From NCBI RefSeq assembly GCF_007896895.1, contig NZ_VOGW01000188.1, positions 1 through 44,464 of the forward strand: a stretch of 44,464 bases of DNA. The letters are read 5' to 3'. The notes under the pieces are model-generated. The model did no database searches, had not been told where the DNA came from, and saw nothing but the letters and a program-made list of their open reading frames with translations. The position numbers were made by a program, and so were the translations under genes. The DNA is from Streptomyces misionensis. Lineage in GTDB: Bacteria; Actinomycetota; Actinomycetes; Streptomycetales; Streptomycetaceae. Below, piece by piece: positions 16,338 through 24,347 of the stretch (positions are counted from its first letter, which is position 1; every line of letters starts with the position of its first letter).

Positions 16338-16390
16338 ATACCCCCGGTGGGTATGCTACGGTGCACCGCACAGGTACCCCCCAGGGGTAT
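16338..16390 (+). promoter_or_regulatory. Paired CsoR-like operators upstream of the MFS transporter
   Basis: ATACCCCCGGTGGGTAT (16338-16354) and TACCCCCCAGGGGTAT (16375-16390) are two CsoR-type dyads 37 bases apart. The second ends 19 bases before the transporter start. They bracket a likely core promoter, so repression should be tight and copper-responsive. Confidence 0.75.
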
Positions 16391-16409
16391 ACGTAAGAAG
16401 GGTGGAGTC

Positions 16410-17846
16410 ATGTCAGCCGTCAATCCCAGGCGCTGGTGGGCACTGGTCGTGCTCGCCGCCGCGCAGTTCATGGTCATCATGGACACGTCGATCATCGGGG
16501 TGGCGCTTCCCGAGATGCAGAAGGACCTCGGCTTCTCGCAGGGCGAGCTGCAGTGGGTCTTCAACGCGTACGTCATCGCGTTCGGCGGTCTGCTGCTGCT
16601 CGGCGGCCGCCTGTCCGACCTGCTCGGCGCCCGCAAGGTGTTCGTCACCGGCTGGACGGTGCTGATCGCGGGCTCGGTCGTGGCCGCCGCGGCGCAGAGC
16701 GCGTCCGTGGAGGTCGTCGGCCGCGCGGTCCAGGGCGTGGGCGGCGCGCTGATCGCGCCCTCGGCCATGACCCTGCTGATGATGCTGTTCGCCCACGACC
16801 CCAAGGAACTGGGCAAGGCCATGGCGCTCTACGGCGCCGCGGCACCCGCGGGCGGCACCGCCGGCGTCTTCATGGGCGGTGTGTTCACCCAGTGGCTGAG
16901 CTGGCCGTGGGTGTTCATCATCTACATCCCGATCGGTCTCGCCACGCTCGCGGCCGCCAAGCTGCTGCCCGCCGTCGGCGGCCGGCGCGGCGGGGTGGAC
17001 GTGCTCGGCGCCGTCTCCGTCACGGCCGGTCTGGCGCTCGCCGTGTTCGCCGTCGTCCGCGCCCCGGAGGTCGGCTGGTCCTCGACCGGCACCGTGCTGG
17101 AGCTGGTCGGCGCCGTCGCGCTGCTCGCCCTGTTCTTCGTGATCCAGAAGACGGTGCGCGAGCCGCTGATGCCGCTCGGCATCTGGCGGGTGCCGCGCCT
17201 GGGTTCGGCGAACCTGGCGATGGCGCTGCTCGGCGCCGCGTGGATCCCGATGTGGTACTTCCTCAACCTGTACCTCCAGCAGGTCCTGGGCTACGGGGCG
17301 TTCGCCTCCGGTGCCGCGCTGCTGCCGATGACCGTGCTGCTCATGATCTTCATGACGGCGATCACCGCGCGGCTGATGGCCAAGTTCGGGGCCAAGCCGT
17401 TGATCGGCGGCGGTCTGCTGGTCCTCGCCGCGGGTCTGGTCTGGCTGTCCCAGGTCCAGCCGACGGGCACCTTCGTGGTCGACGTCCTGCCCGCGTCGCT
17501 GGTCGCCGCCCTCGGCATGTCGCTCGCCTACATCCCGGCGATGATGGCCGCGATGTCCGGGGCGCCGCAGGAGCAGGCGGGTCTGGCCTCCGGCATCGTG
17601 AACACCACGTACCAGGTGGGCTCCGCGCTCGGGCTCGCGGCGCTGACCGCCGTGGCCACCTCCGCGGGCGCCGGCAAGCTCGGCGACCTCCCCGCCCTCA
17701 CCGACGGCTTCAGCGCGGCCTTCGTGTGGGCCGCGGCGATCGCCGCCGCGGGCGGACTGATCACCCTCCTGTCCATGCGCGGCGAGAAGGCGGCCGCGGC
17801 ACAGGCCGGCGCGCAGGAGGCGACCGGCGAACGGGCCGCTGCCTGA
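16410..17846 (+). CDS. DHA2-type MFS transporter under copper control
   Basis: The 478-residue protein has about 14 hydrophobic segments and the drug:H+ antiporter motifs of the DHA2 family. MDTSIIGVALPEMQKDLGFS lies in the first segment (motif D1-like), GGRLSDLLGARKVF (motif A) follows segment 2, and a motif C-like GGTAGVFMGGVFTQW stretch is in segment 5. Such proteins export drugs or small cations. The two CsoR-like boxes directly upstream suggest induction by copper, so the substrate may be a copper complex, a chalkophore or copper-related toxicant; this is inference. ATG 16410 follows GGTGGAG. A longer frame upstream to 15852 is only the shadow of copZ. Confidence 0.88.
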   Translation: MSAVNPRRWWALVVLAAAQFMVIMDTSIIGVALPEMQKDLGFSQGELQWVFNAYVIAFGGLLLLGGRLSDLLGARKVFVTGWTVLIAGSVVAAAAQSASVEVVGRAVQGVGGALIAPSAMTLLMMLFAHDPKELGKAMALYGAAAPAGGTAGVFMGGVFTQWLSWPWVFIIYIPIGLATLAAAKLLPAVGGRRGGVDVLGAVSVTAGLALAVFAVVRAPEVGWSSTGTVLELVGAVALLALFFVIQKTVREPLMPLGIWRVPRLGSANLAMALLGAAWIPMWYFLNLYLQQVLGYGAFASGAALLPMTVLLMIFMTAITARLMAKFGAKPLIGGGLLVLAAGLVWLSQVQPTGTFVVDVLPASLVAALGMSLAYIPAMMAAMSGAPQEQAGLASGIVNTTYQVGSALGLAALTAVATSAGAGKLGDLPALTDGFSAAFVWAAAIAAAGGLITLLSMRGEKAAAAQAGAQEATGERAAA

Positions 17847-18001
17847 CGGGCATCCATCCGGCGGACCGGCACGGCGGACGCCGCCGGGACCGCCGTCCGT
17901 CCGGACGGCCATCCATCTGGACAAACGAACCCCTCGACGGGCCGTTCGGTTTCGGGCAACCGGAACGGACGGCCCCGTCCCGTATACGGAGGAGCACCGC
18001 G

Positions 18002-19174
18002 ATGGACATACAGACCCGCGCCGTACAGGTGCACCACGAGCCCCCGGCGACCGGCGGCCGGCCGCTCAGCGTGCCGATCGTGCAGTCCTCGGCCTTCGCC
18101 TTCGAGTCCGCGGCCGAGCTGGCGCGGGCCATGGGCGGACCGGACGGGACCTACGTCTACTCCCGACGGGGCAACCCCACCGTGCGGGCCCTGGAACGGA
18201 CCCTCGCCGCGCTGGAGGGCGGAGCCGCCGCGATCGCGTTCGCCTCCGGTATGGGCGCGATCAGCGGCGTCCTGCTGGCGCTGCTGCGGCCCGGTGACCA
18301 TGTGATCGCCGGGCAGTGCCTGTACGGCGGCACCTACTCCGTCCTCACGGATCTCGCCCGGCGCTTCGGCGTCGAGGTGGACCACGTCAGCGGCGACGAC
18401 CCGGCCGACTTCGCCCGGCTGGTCCGGCCCACCACCCGGCTGCTGCACCTGGAGACCATCGCCAACCCCACCGGCGGGGTGCCCGACCTCGGGGGCCTGA
18501 TGGCCGAGGCGCGACGGCACGGGGTGACCAGCGTGGTGGACAACTCGCTGGCCTCGCCGGTGCTGTGCCGCCCGATCGAGCACGGCGCGGACGTGGTGGT
18601 GCACTCCACGACCAAGTACCTGGCCGGGCACTCCGACGTGCTGGGCGGGGTGGCCGTCTTCGCCGACGAGGCGCTGCGGGACCGGGTGTGGCCCAGGACC
18701 GTGGAACTGGGCGCGTGCGCGGACCCGTTCGCGGCCTGGCTGACCCTGCGCGGCCTGCCCACGCTGCCGTTGCGCATGCGCCAGCACTGCGCCGGCGCGG
18801 AGCTGCTGGCCCACCGCCTCGCCGGGCACGCCCAAGTGGCCGCCGTGCACTGGCCGTTCCTGCCGGACCACCCCTCGTACGACCGCGCGCGCACGTTCCT
18901 GGACGGGGGCGGCGGCATGGTCTCGTTCGAGCTCACCGGCGGGCGCGAGGCGGGTGAGGCGTTCATCGAGCGGGTGCGGATCGCCCGGCTGGCGCTGTCG
19001 CTGGGCGGCGTGGAGACGCTGGTCACGCACCCGGCGTCGACCTCGCACCGGGAGCTGGACGAGGCGGCGCTGGCGGCCGCCGGCATCGGCGCGGGCACCG
19101 TGCGGATGTCGGTCGGCATCGAGCACCCGGAGGACCTGTGGGCGGACATCGCCGAAGCCTTGAAGGGACAGTAG
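18002..19174 (+). CDS. PLP-dependent Cys/Met metabolism enzyme (cystathionine gamma-synthase / methionine gamma-lyase family)
   Basis: The 390-residue protein has the whole family core: YSRRGNPTVRALERTLAALE (about residue 58), an aromatic ring-stacking region AGQCLYGGTYSVL, ETIANPTGG, and the cofactor lysine in HSTTKYLAGHSDVLGG (Lys about 205). Product specificity (gamma-synthase, gamma-lyase, sulfhydrylase) cannot be read reliably. It sits just upstream of the methylation-cycle operon, so it may feed or drain homocysteine/methionine for that cluster. However, it ends just before a strong separate promoter and may have its own (GGAGGAG ribosome site). The 155-base spacer before it shows no clear operator. 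Confidence 0.85.
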   Translation: MDIQTRAVQVHHEPPATGGRPLSVPIVQSSAFAFESAAELARAMGGPDGTYVYSRRGNPTVRALERTLAALEGGAAAIAFASGMGAISGVLLALLRPGDHVIAGQCLYGGTYSVLTDLARRFGVEVDHVSGDDPADFARLVRPTTRLLHLETIANPTGGVPDLGGLMAEARRHGVTSVVDNSLASPVLCRPIEHGADVVVHSTTKYLAGHSDVLGGVAVFADEALRDRVWPRTVELGACADPFAAWLTLRGLPTLPLRMRQHCAGAELLAHRLAGHAQVAAVHWPFLPDHPSYDRARTFLDGGGGMVSFELTGGREAGEAFIERVRIARLALSLGGVETLVTHPASTSHRELDEAALAAAGIGAGTVRMSVGIEHPEDLWADIAEALKGQ

Positions 19175-19181
19175 ATTTGGG

Positions 19182-19211
19182 TTGACAAAATAAACGGCCG
19201 ATTCGTAGATT
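19182..19211 (+). promoter_or_regulatory. Strong sigma-70-type promoter of the biosynthetic operon
   Basis: TTGACA (19182-19187) and TAGATT (19206-19211) are 18 bases apart, in an AT-rich spacer unusual for this window. It lies 46 bases before the maoC-like start, with GAGGGGGG just before the ATG. It is the most consensus-like promoter I see here and would drive the long downstream operon. Confidence 0.8.
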
Positions 19212-19256
19212 GAGTGAAGCCCAGAGAACCGGCTCTTCGGCCCAGAGGGGGGCTTC

Positions 19257-19772
19257 ATGCGTTACTTCGAGGACTTCCGCACCGGTGACATCCACGAGCT
19301 CGGCACGGTCACCGTCACCGAGGAGGAGGTGCTCGAGTTCGCCCGGCGTTACGACCCGCAGCCCTTCCACATCGATCCGGAGCGGGCGAAGCAGTCGCCG
19401 TTCGGGGGGCTGATCGCCAGCGGATTCCACACCTCGGCGCTCTTCATGCGGCGCTATGTCGACGGTCTGCTCGCCTACAGCGCCTGCGCCGGCTCCCCCG
19501 GCATCGACGAGGTCCGCTACCTCCGGCCGGTCCGTCCGGGTGACGTCCTCACCGCGCGGGTCGAGATCCTCGGATCGCGCCCCTCGCTGGGCAACCCCGC
19601 CACCGGCATCGTCCAGCCCCGCTGCGAGCTGGTGGCCGCCGACGGGACGGTCGTGTTCAGCATGATCCTGCACAGCATCTTCCGGCGGCGTCCCGCCGAC
19701 CCCTCCGCCGCGACCCCGTCGTCGATGTCCGCGGCGCAGGACCCGGTCGCCTGCTGTGCCCGACAGCGCTGA
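19257..19772 (+). CDS. MaoC-like hot-dog-fold hydratase/dehydratase
   Basis: The 171-residue protein carries the hydratase-2 motif as YDPQPFHIDPERAKQSPFGG (residues 32-51, with the Asp/His pair at about 33 and 38), followed by LIASGFHTSALFMRR. This is the usual single-domain MaoC layout. Family members hydrate enoyl-CoA or enoyl-ACP or act as dehydratases. As first gene of the operon with a carrier protein downstream, it could act on a carrier-bound or CoA-bound intermediate. The last about 30 residues are low-complexity and include two cysteines (VACCARQR). Confidence 0.85.
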   Translation: MRYFEDFRTGDIHELGTVTVTEEEVLEFARRYDPQPFHIDPERAKQSPFGGLIASGFHTSALFMRRYVDGLLAYSACAGSPGIDEVRYLRPVRPGDVLTARVEILGSRPSLGNPATGIVQPRCELVAADGTVVFSMILHSIFRRRPADPSAATPSSMSAAQDPVACCARQR

Positions 19773-19834
19773 GCACGGCCGTCCGCACACCCACCGCCTC
19801 GCCGACGAGGCGCTGCCCCGAAGGGAGACCTCCC

Positions 19835-20665
19835 GTGGAGGCCGTATCCCGCACCGCCCAGTGGACCGCCGCCGCGCGGGCCCTGGAGACCGACCGCGAG
19901 GACCGGCTGTTCGCCGATCCCCACGCCCGAACAGTCGCCGGCACCACCGGCTTCGAGCTGCTGGAACGCTACGCGGGCGCGGGCACCGTACCGTTCCTCG
20001 CCATCCGCACCACCTACCTGGACCGCGCCATCGAGCGCGCGGTACGCGAACGCGGGCTGCGCCAGGTCGTGTTCCTCGCGGCCGGCATGGACACCCGCTA
20101 CTACCGCCTCGACTGGCCCGACGGCATCACCCTGTACGAGCTCGACCGGCCCGCGCTGCTGGAGGCCAAGGCCGCCCTGCTCGCCGGCGAGCCCGAACCG
20201 GTGGGCCGCGAGCGCCGTACCGTCGCCGTCGATCTGCGCGAGGACTGGACCGGCGCCCTCAAGGAGGCGGGCTGGCAGGCGGAGCGGCCCACGCTGTGGG
20301 TGGTCGAGGGACTGCTGTTCTTCCTGCCGGAGACCGCCGTGCGCACCCTGCTCGCCACCCTGTGGCAGCACAGCGCGCCCTCCTCCGTGCTGCTCGGCGA
20401 CGTCATCAGCGAGGCCGCCCTGCGCAACCCGCTGTCCCGGCCCTTCATGAAGGCCCTCGAAGAGGACGGCAACCCCTGGCTGTTCGGCACCGAGGAGCCG
20501 GAGGAGCTGCTCGTCTCCTGCGGCTGGACGGTCCAGGAGGTGCGCCAACCCGGAGAGGAGGGCGCCGACTTCGGCCGCTGGCCGTACCCGGTGCCGCCCC
20601 GCGAGACCCCCCGCGTGCCCCGTTCCTTCCTGTTCACCGCGACCCGAGACGAGGTCACGTCATGA
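19835..20665 (+). CDS. SAM-dependent O-methyltransferase, leucine carboxyl methyltransferase (LCM) type
   Basis: The 276-residue protein matches the SAM-dependent methyltransferase group related to leucine carboxyl methyltransferases. It shows SRTAQWTAAARALET at the start, AIRTTYLDRAIERAV, the SAM-binding FLAAGMDTRYYRLDWP (about residue 75), and EGLLFFLP (about 165). Many relatives O-methylate carboxyl or hydroxyl groups of natural products. It starts at GTG 19835 after AAGGGAG and overlaps the next gene by ATGA, so the two methyltransferases are probably made in fixed ratio. In a diiron-oxygenase pathway it is one of two candidates for methylating an oxygen of an N-oxide or nitronate, or a carboxylate. 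Confidence 0.85.
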   Translation: MEAVSRTAQWTAAARALETDREDRLFADPHARTVAGTTGFELLERYAGAGTVPFLAIRTTYLDRAIERAVRERGLRQVVFLAAGMDTRYYRLDWPDGITLYELDRPALLEAKAALLAGEPEPVGRERRTVAVDLREDWTGALKEAGWQAERPTLWVVEGLLFFLPETAVRTLLATLWQHSAPSSVLLGDVISEAALRNPLSRPFMKALEEDGNPWLFGTEEPEELLVSCGWTVQEVRQPGEEGADFGRWPYPVPPRETPRVPRSFLFTATRDEVTS

Positions 20666-21735
20666 CCCAGCCGACCGGTCCCGGGGCCACCGAGCCCGCG
20701 GCCGTCTTCCACCAGCGCGTCATCGACGACGCGGCGGCCGCCGTACGCGGTCTGACCGTCTCCCTCGGCGAGCGGCTCGGGCTGTATCGCGTGCTCGCCG
20801 AGCACGGCCCGCTCACCCCCGCCGAACTGGCCGAGCGCGCCGGCATCGCCCCGCGCTACGCCGAGGAGTGGCTGCACGCACAGCTCAGCGCCGGCTATGT
20901 GGAGCGCCACCCGTCCTCCGACAAGTACACCCTGCCCGCGGAGCACGCCGCCGTCCTCGCGCAGCCCGCCTCCCCCGCCTACGCGGCCGGCTTCTTCACC
21001 GCGCTCAAGGCGCTCTACGCCACCGAGGACCTGCTCCTCGACGCCTACCGCAGCGGCGAGGGCGTCGGCTGGGCCGAGCACGACCCGGCGCTGGACACCG
21101 GCATGGGCAGCTTCTTCCAGCCCACCTACCAGCACCGGCTGCTGACCGACTGGATCCCCGCGCTGCACGAGGTGAGCGACAAGCTGGCGGCCGGCGGCAC
21201 GGCGGCGGACGTCGGCTGCGGCGTGGGCCACACCACCCGGCTCATCGCCCGCGCCTTCCCCGACGCCCGGGTGTACGGCTTCGACTACTCGGAGGAGGCG
21301 ATCGCCATCGCCCGGCAGCTCGCCGAGGACGAGGGCCTGGGCGACCGCGTCGTCTTCGAGACCGCGTCCGCCGACGACTACCCCGGCGGCAGATACGACC
21401 TGGTCACCTTCTTCAACTGCCTGCACGACATGGGCGACCCGGTGGCCGCGGCCCAGCACGTCCACAAGTCCCTGGACCCGGACGGCACATGGATGCTGGT
21501 CGAGTCCAACGTCTCCCCCGCCGACATCCACACCGACACCCCGCCGGCGCGCATGTTCATGGCGCTGTCCGCCGTGATGTGCCTGCCTGTCGCCCTCGCG
21601 CAGCGCGGCCCGCACGCACTCGGCAACCACTCCGGCGAGAAGGCGTTCCGCGCCATCGCCGAGGAGGCGGGCTTCACCCGCTGGCGGCGGGCTGCCCACA
21701 CCCCCGTGAACGCCGTCTACGAGGTCCGTCCCTGA
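20662..21735 (+). CDS. SAM-dependent methyltransferase with N-terminal winged-helix domain
   Basis: The 357-residue enzyme has an N-terminal winged-helix dimerisation domain (about residues 20-90, with GPLTPAELAERAGIAPRYAE) and a C-terminal Rossmann methyltransferase domain with motif I ADVGCGVGHTTRLIARAFP near residue 185, DYSEEAI as motif II, and FNCLHDMGDP as motif IV. The layout resembles Rv2258c-like and natural-product O- or N-methyltransferases. It overlaps the preceding methyltransferase by four bases and precedes the diiron oxygenase by 30 bases. The substrate is unknown. Together with the upstream enzyme it explains why a SAM-recycling set follows. Confidence 0.85.
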   Translation: MTQPTGPGATEPAAVFHQRVIDDAAAAVRGLTVSLGERLGLYRVLAEHGPLTPAELAERAGIAPRYAEEWLHAQLSAGYVERHPSSDKYTLPAEHAAVLAQPASPAYAAGFFTALKALYATEDLLLDAYRSGEGVGWAEHDPALDTGMGSFFQPTYQHRLLTDWIPALHEVSDKLAAGGTAADVGCGVGHTTRLIARAFPDARVYGFDYSEEAIAIARQLAEDEGLGDRVVFETASADDYPGGRYDLVTFFNCLHDMGDPVAAAQHVHKSLDPDGTWMLVESNVSPADIHTDTPPARMFMALSAVMCLPVALAQRGPHALGNHSGEKAFRAIAEEAGFTRWRRAAHTPVNAVYEVRP

Positions 21736-21765
21736 CCCGGCTCCCGCACTCGGACAGGAGAAACC

Positions 21766-22656
21766 ATGGCCGCCACGGCCCTGCCCGTCAACGACCGTTT
21801 CCTGGAGATCCTCGAGAGGCTCAGTGAGAAGTCCATCGAGGACTACTACAACCCGTACCAGCGGTTCGCCTGGCCGCCCACGCTGGACGAGAACCGCATG
21901 TGGACGAGCCCCGACCTGCTCACCGTCTACGGCACCGAGCACTACGACCGGCTGGACGAGGACACCCTCAGGCGGCTGTCCAAGTGGGAGTCCATCAACT
22001 TCTACAGCCTGAACGTGCACGGCATCCGCGAACTGCTCATCGAGGTCGTGGGCCGCATCCACATGCCGGGCTTCGAGGTGCCCTCCGACTTCTTCCACCA
22101 CTTCATCGGCGAGGAGAACGAACACATGTGGTTCTTCTCCGAGTTCTGCCGGCGCTACGGCGGCAAGATCTACTCGTCGATGACCATGAGCGCCGACTCC
22201 GCCTGGGAGAGCGAGGTCGAGAACTTCCTCGTCTTCGCCCGCATCCTGTTCTTCGAGGAACTGGTCGACCACTACAACACCCGGATGGCGCAGGACGATT
22301 CGCTCTGCGACACCATCCGCCAGGTCAACCGCCTGCACCACCAGGACGAGTCCCGGCACATCGCCTTCGGCCGGGAGCTGGTCTCCCTGCTCTTCACCCG
22401 CATGCGCGAGGCGGTGAGCGCCGAGCGGCTGCGCGAGGTGGAGAGCTATCTGAAACGCTATGTCGTCTTCAGCGTCAACTCCCTCTACAACCCGCACGTC
22501 TACCGCGACGCCGGCATCGCCGACCCGCTGGGGCTGCGCAACGCCCTGCTCGCCGACGAGCGCAGGCGCGTGCAGGAGCGCAAGGCCATCCGCAAACCGC
22601 TGGCCTTCTTCCTCAAGACCGGGATCTTCTCCGACGACACTCTGCCGGTCCTCTGA
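21766..22656 (+). CDS. AurF-like diiron N-oxygenase
   Basis: This 296-residue helical protein has the carboxylate/histidine spacing of the AurF (p-aminobenzoate N-oxygenase) family. Visible candidate ligands are Glu 89 (GIRELLIE), EENEH (Glu 117, His 120), FFEELVDHYN (Glu 164 or 165) and HHQDESRHIAFGR (His 191/192, Glu 195, His 198). Family members oxidise amines stepwise to hydroxylamine, nitroso and nitro groups using two irons and O2. Placed directly before an amino acid:carrier-protein ligase and a carrier protein, it most likely oxidises the amino group of a carrier-tethered amino acid. ATG 21766 follows CAGGAGA. Length is normal (about 300-340). Confidence 0.85.
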   Translation: MAATALPVNDRFLEILERLSEKSIEDYYNPYQRFAWPPTLDENRMWTSPDLLTVYGTEHYDRLDEDTLRRLSKWESINFYSLNVHGIRELLIEVVGRIHMPGFEVPSDFFHHFIGEENEHMWFFSEFCRRYGGKIYSSMTMSADSAWESEVENFLVFARILFFEELVDHYNTRMAQDDSLCDTIRQVNRLHHQDESRHIAFGRELVSLLFTRMREAVSAERLREVESYLKRYVVFSVNSLYNPHVYRDAGIADPLGLRNALLADERRRVQERKAIRKPLAFFLKTGIFSDDTLPVL

Positions 22657-22738
22657 TCCGGGACCGGCCGGTCCTTCCGGCCACGCCCGCCGAGGAGCGG
22701 GGCGGCCGGTCCAGCGAACCGAGAGGTGGTCCACCACC

Positions 22739-23617
22739 GTGCCCGACACCATATCCACCGCGCCCCCGCGCCCACCGGCCGCGAACGGCGGCCTGCCCTC
22801 CCTCGGAGCGGAGGAGACGGCCCTGCTCCGGCTCCTCGACGACACCTTCGAGAAATGGGGCGTGAGCGCCGGGGCCCGCCCGATGACCATGCCCCCGCTG
22901 CTGCCCACCGCCGACCTCAAGCGGCTCGACTACTACGAGAACTTCCCCCACCAGGCCGTCGTCGCCACCGCGATCGACGTCGACCGCCGCGGCGAGTACT
23001 GTTCCGAGACGGGCTGCTTCCCGTGCAGCTCGCTCCAGCCCGCCGAACTCGGTCTGCCCTCCGCCTCCTGTTACGCCGTCTACCTCGACCACGAGGGCCG
23101 CGAGGTCGCGGCGGACACCCTGGTGACCGTGGTCGGCTGGTGCTTCCGCAAGGAGGAGCGGTACGAGGGGCTGCGCCGCCAACTCGGCTTCCACATGCGG
23201 GAGATCGTCGCCCTCGGCAGCCGCGAACACGCGGACGCGCACCTGCGGGACTTCACCGACCGCATCACCGCCTTCGCCCGGGCGCTCGACCTGCCGCTGC
23301 GCCGGGAGGCCGCCACCGATCCCTTCTACGACAAGGGCGGCTCGAAGGCGCTGTTGCAGCGGCTGTCCCCGGTCAAGCACGAGTTCCTCTTCGAGGACCT
23401 CGCGATCGCCTCCGTCAACACCCACCGCAACTTCTTCGGCGACCGCTGCTCCATCACCCTCGCCGGCACCGGCGAACCGGCCTCCACCAGCTGCGTCGCC
23501 TTCGGTCTCGAACGCTGGCTGTCGGCCCTCACCCGGCGGTACGGCACCTGGGCCGCCGCCACCGAAGCCGTGCTCGCGGCAGGCGACCGACTCCAGCCGG
23601 CCGGCCCGGGGGTGTGA
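22739..23617 (+). CDS. Seryl-tRNA-synthetase-like amino acid:carrier protein ligase
   Basis: The 292-residue protein resembles the truncated class II synthetase homologues that load small amino acids onto free carrier proteins instead of tRNA. Three zinc ligands are recognisable in the expected order: Cys 111 (LPSASCYAVY), Glu 155 (FHMREIVALGS) and Cys 252 (STSCVAFGLERW). Motif 2 is visible as WCFRKEERYEG and motif 3 as FGLERW. The tRNA-binding arm is absent. These enzymes favour Gly or Ala. The carrier protein 24104-24346 is the likely acceptor. The start is GTG 22739, the frame continuing upstream only as a shadow of the oxygenase gene. This gene, the oxygenase and the carrier protein form the core of the cluster. 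Confidence 0.78.
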   Translation: MPDTISTAPPRPPAANGGLPSLGAEETALLRLLDDTFEKWGVSAGARPMTMPPLLPTADLKRLDYYENFPHQAVVATAIDVDRRGEYCSETGCFPCSSLQPAELGLPSASCYAVYLDHEGREVAADTLVTVVGWCFRKEERYEGLRRQLGFHMREIVALGSREHADAHLRDFTDRITAFARALDLPLRREAATDPFYDKGGSKALLQRLSPVKHEFLFEDLAIASVNTHRNFFGDRCSITLAGTGEPASTSCVAFGLERWLSALTRRYGTWAAATEAVLAAGDRLQPAGPGV

Positions 23618-23618
23618 G

Positions 23619-24053
23619 GTGCCGGCCCACCCCACCGCCCAAGGCGGCGGCCCGGGCTGGGCGAACCTCGGCATGGACATCGTGTCCGTCAAGCGCGTCC
23701 GCAGGCTCCTCGACGACCACGGCGAGGATTTCTTCCAGCGGATGCTGAACCCCGGCGAACTCGACGACTGCCGTACGTCCAGCGGCCTCGATCTGCTCAG
23801 CCTGTGCGGACGGATCGCGGCCAAGGAAGCGGCGTTCAAGACCCTGCGGGTCCGGGGCCGGTTCCTGCCCTGGCGCGACATCGTGGTGCGCCGCTCCGAC
23901 GGCGGCTGGCCGCTGGTCGAACTGCGCCGCACCGCCGCCGAGATGGCAGCCGAGTCCGGCATCCAGGACATCACGGTGAGCATCAGCCACGACGTGGACT
24001 ACGCGGTGGCCGTGGCCGCCCCCGTCCTCGGCGATCCCCGGCACCGGCCGTGA
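23619..24053 (+). CDS. AcpS-type 4'-phosphopantetheinyl transferase
   Basis: The 144-residue protein has the two magnesium-site motifs of AcpS: an early LGMDIVSVKRV (Asp 20) and RIAAKEAAFKTL (Glu 70). The C-terminal strand VSISHDVDYAVAVA is also typical. It would convert the neighbouring apo carrier protein to its holo form using CoA. GTG 23619 begins one base after the ligase stop. An internal ATG at 23673 would leave only one residue before Asp 20. Location between the ligase and the carrier-protein gene strongly suggests a dedicated partner rather than the housekeeping AcpS. Confidence 0.88.
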   Translation: MPAHPTAQGGGPGWANLGMDIVSVKRVRRLLDDHGEDFFQRMLNPGELDDCRTSSGLDLLSLCGRIAAKEAAFKTLRVRGRFLPWRDIVVRRSDGGWPLVELRRTAAEMAAESGIQDITVSISHDVDYAVAVAAPVLGDPRHRP

Positions 24054-24103
24054 GACGCCCGCTTTGCCCACATTCCTCCTCGATCACCGTTAGGAGTACC
24101 GCC

Positions 24104-24346
24104 ATGACCGACGGCCTGCAGCAGGTGAAGGACTGGATCCTCAAGCGCCACCCGGAGCGCGACGACATCCCGAACGACCTCGACCTGATCGAGAACCGGC
24201 TCATCGACTCGCTGTCCTTCGTGGAGTTCGTCTTCCTCCTGGAGCAGCACAGCGGCCGCACCATCGAGATGGAGACCCTGGAGGTCGACTCGCTGCGCAC
24301 CCTCGACGCCATCGAGGCCGCCTTCTTCCTCGCGGAGGTGAAGTGA
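24104..24346 (+). CDS. Free-standing acyl/peptidyl carrier protein
   Basis: The 80-residue acidic helical protein has the phosphopantetheine attachment site as LIDSLSFVEF (Ser 36). The following helix LEVDSLRTLDAIEAAFFLAE is as expected for a carrier domain. It lies between the phosphopantetheinyl transferase and metK, one base before the latter. No PKS or NRPS module is present nearby, so its cargo is probably the single amino acid loaded by the SerRS-like ligase and processed by the diiron oxygenase. GTTAGGAG upstream of ATG 24104 is a good ribosome site. Confidence 0.9.
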   Translation: MTDGLQQVKDWILKRHPERDDIPNDLDLIENRLIDSLSFVEFVFLLEQHSGRTIEMETLEVDSLRTLDAIEAAFFLAEVK

Positions 24347-24347
24347 G

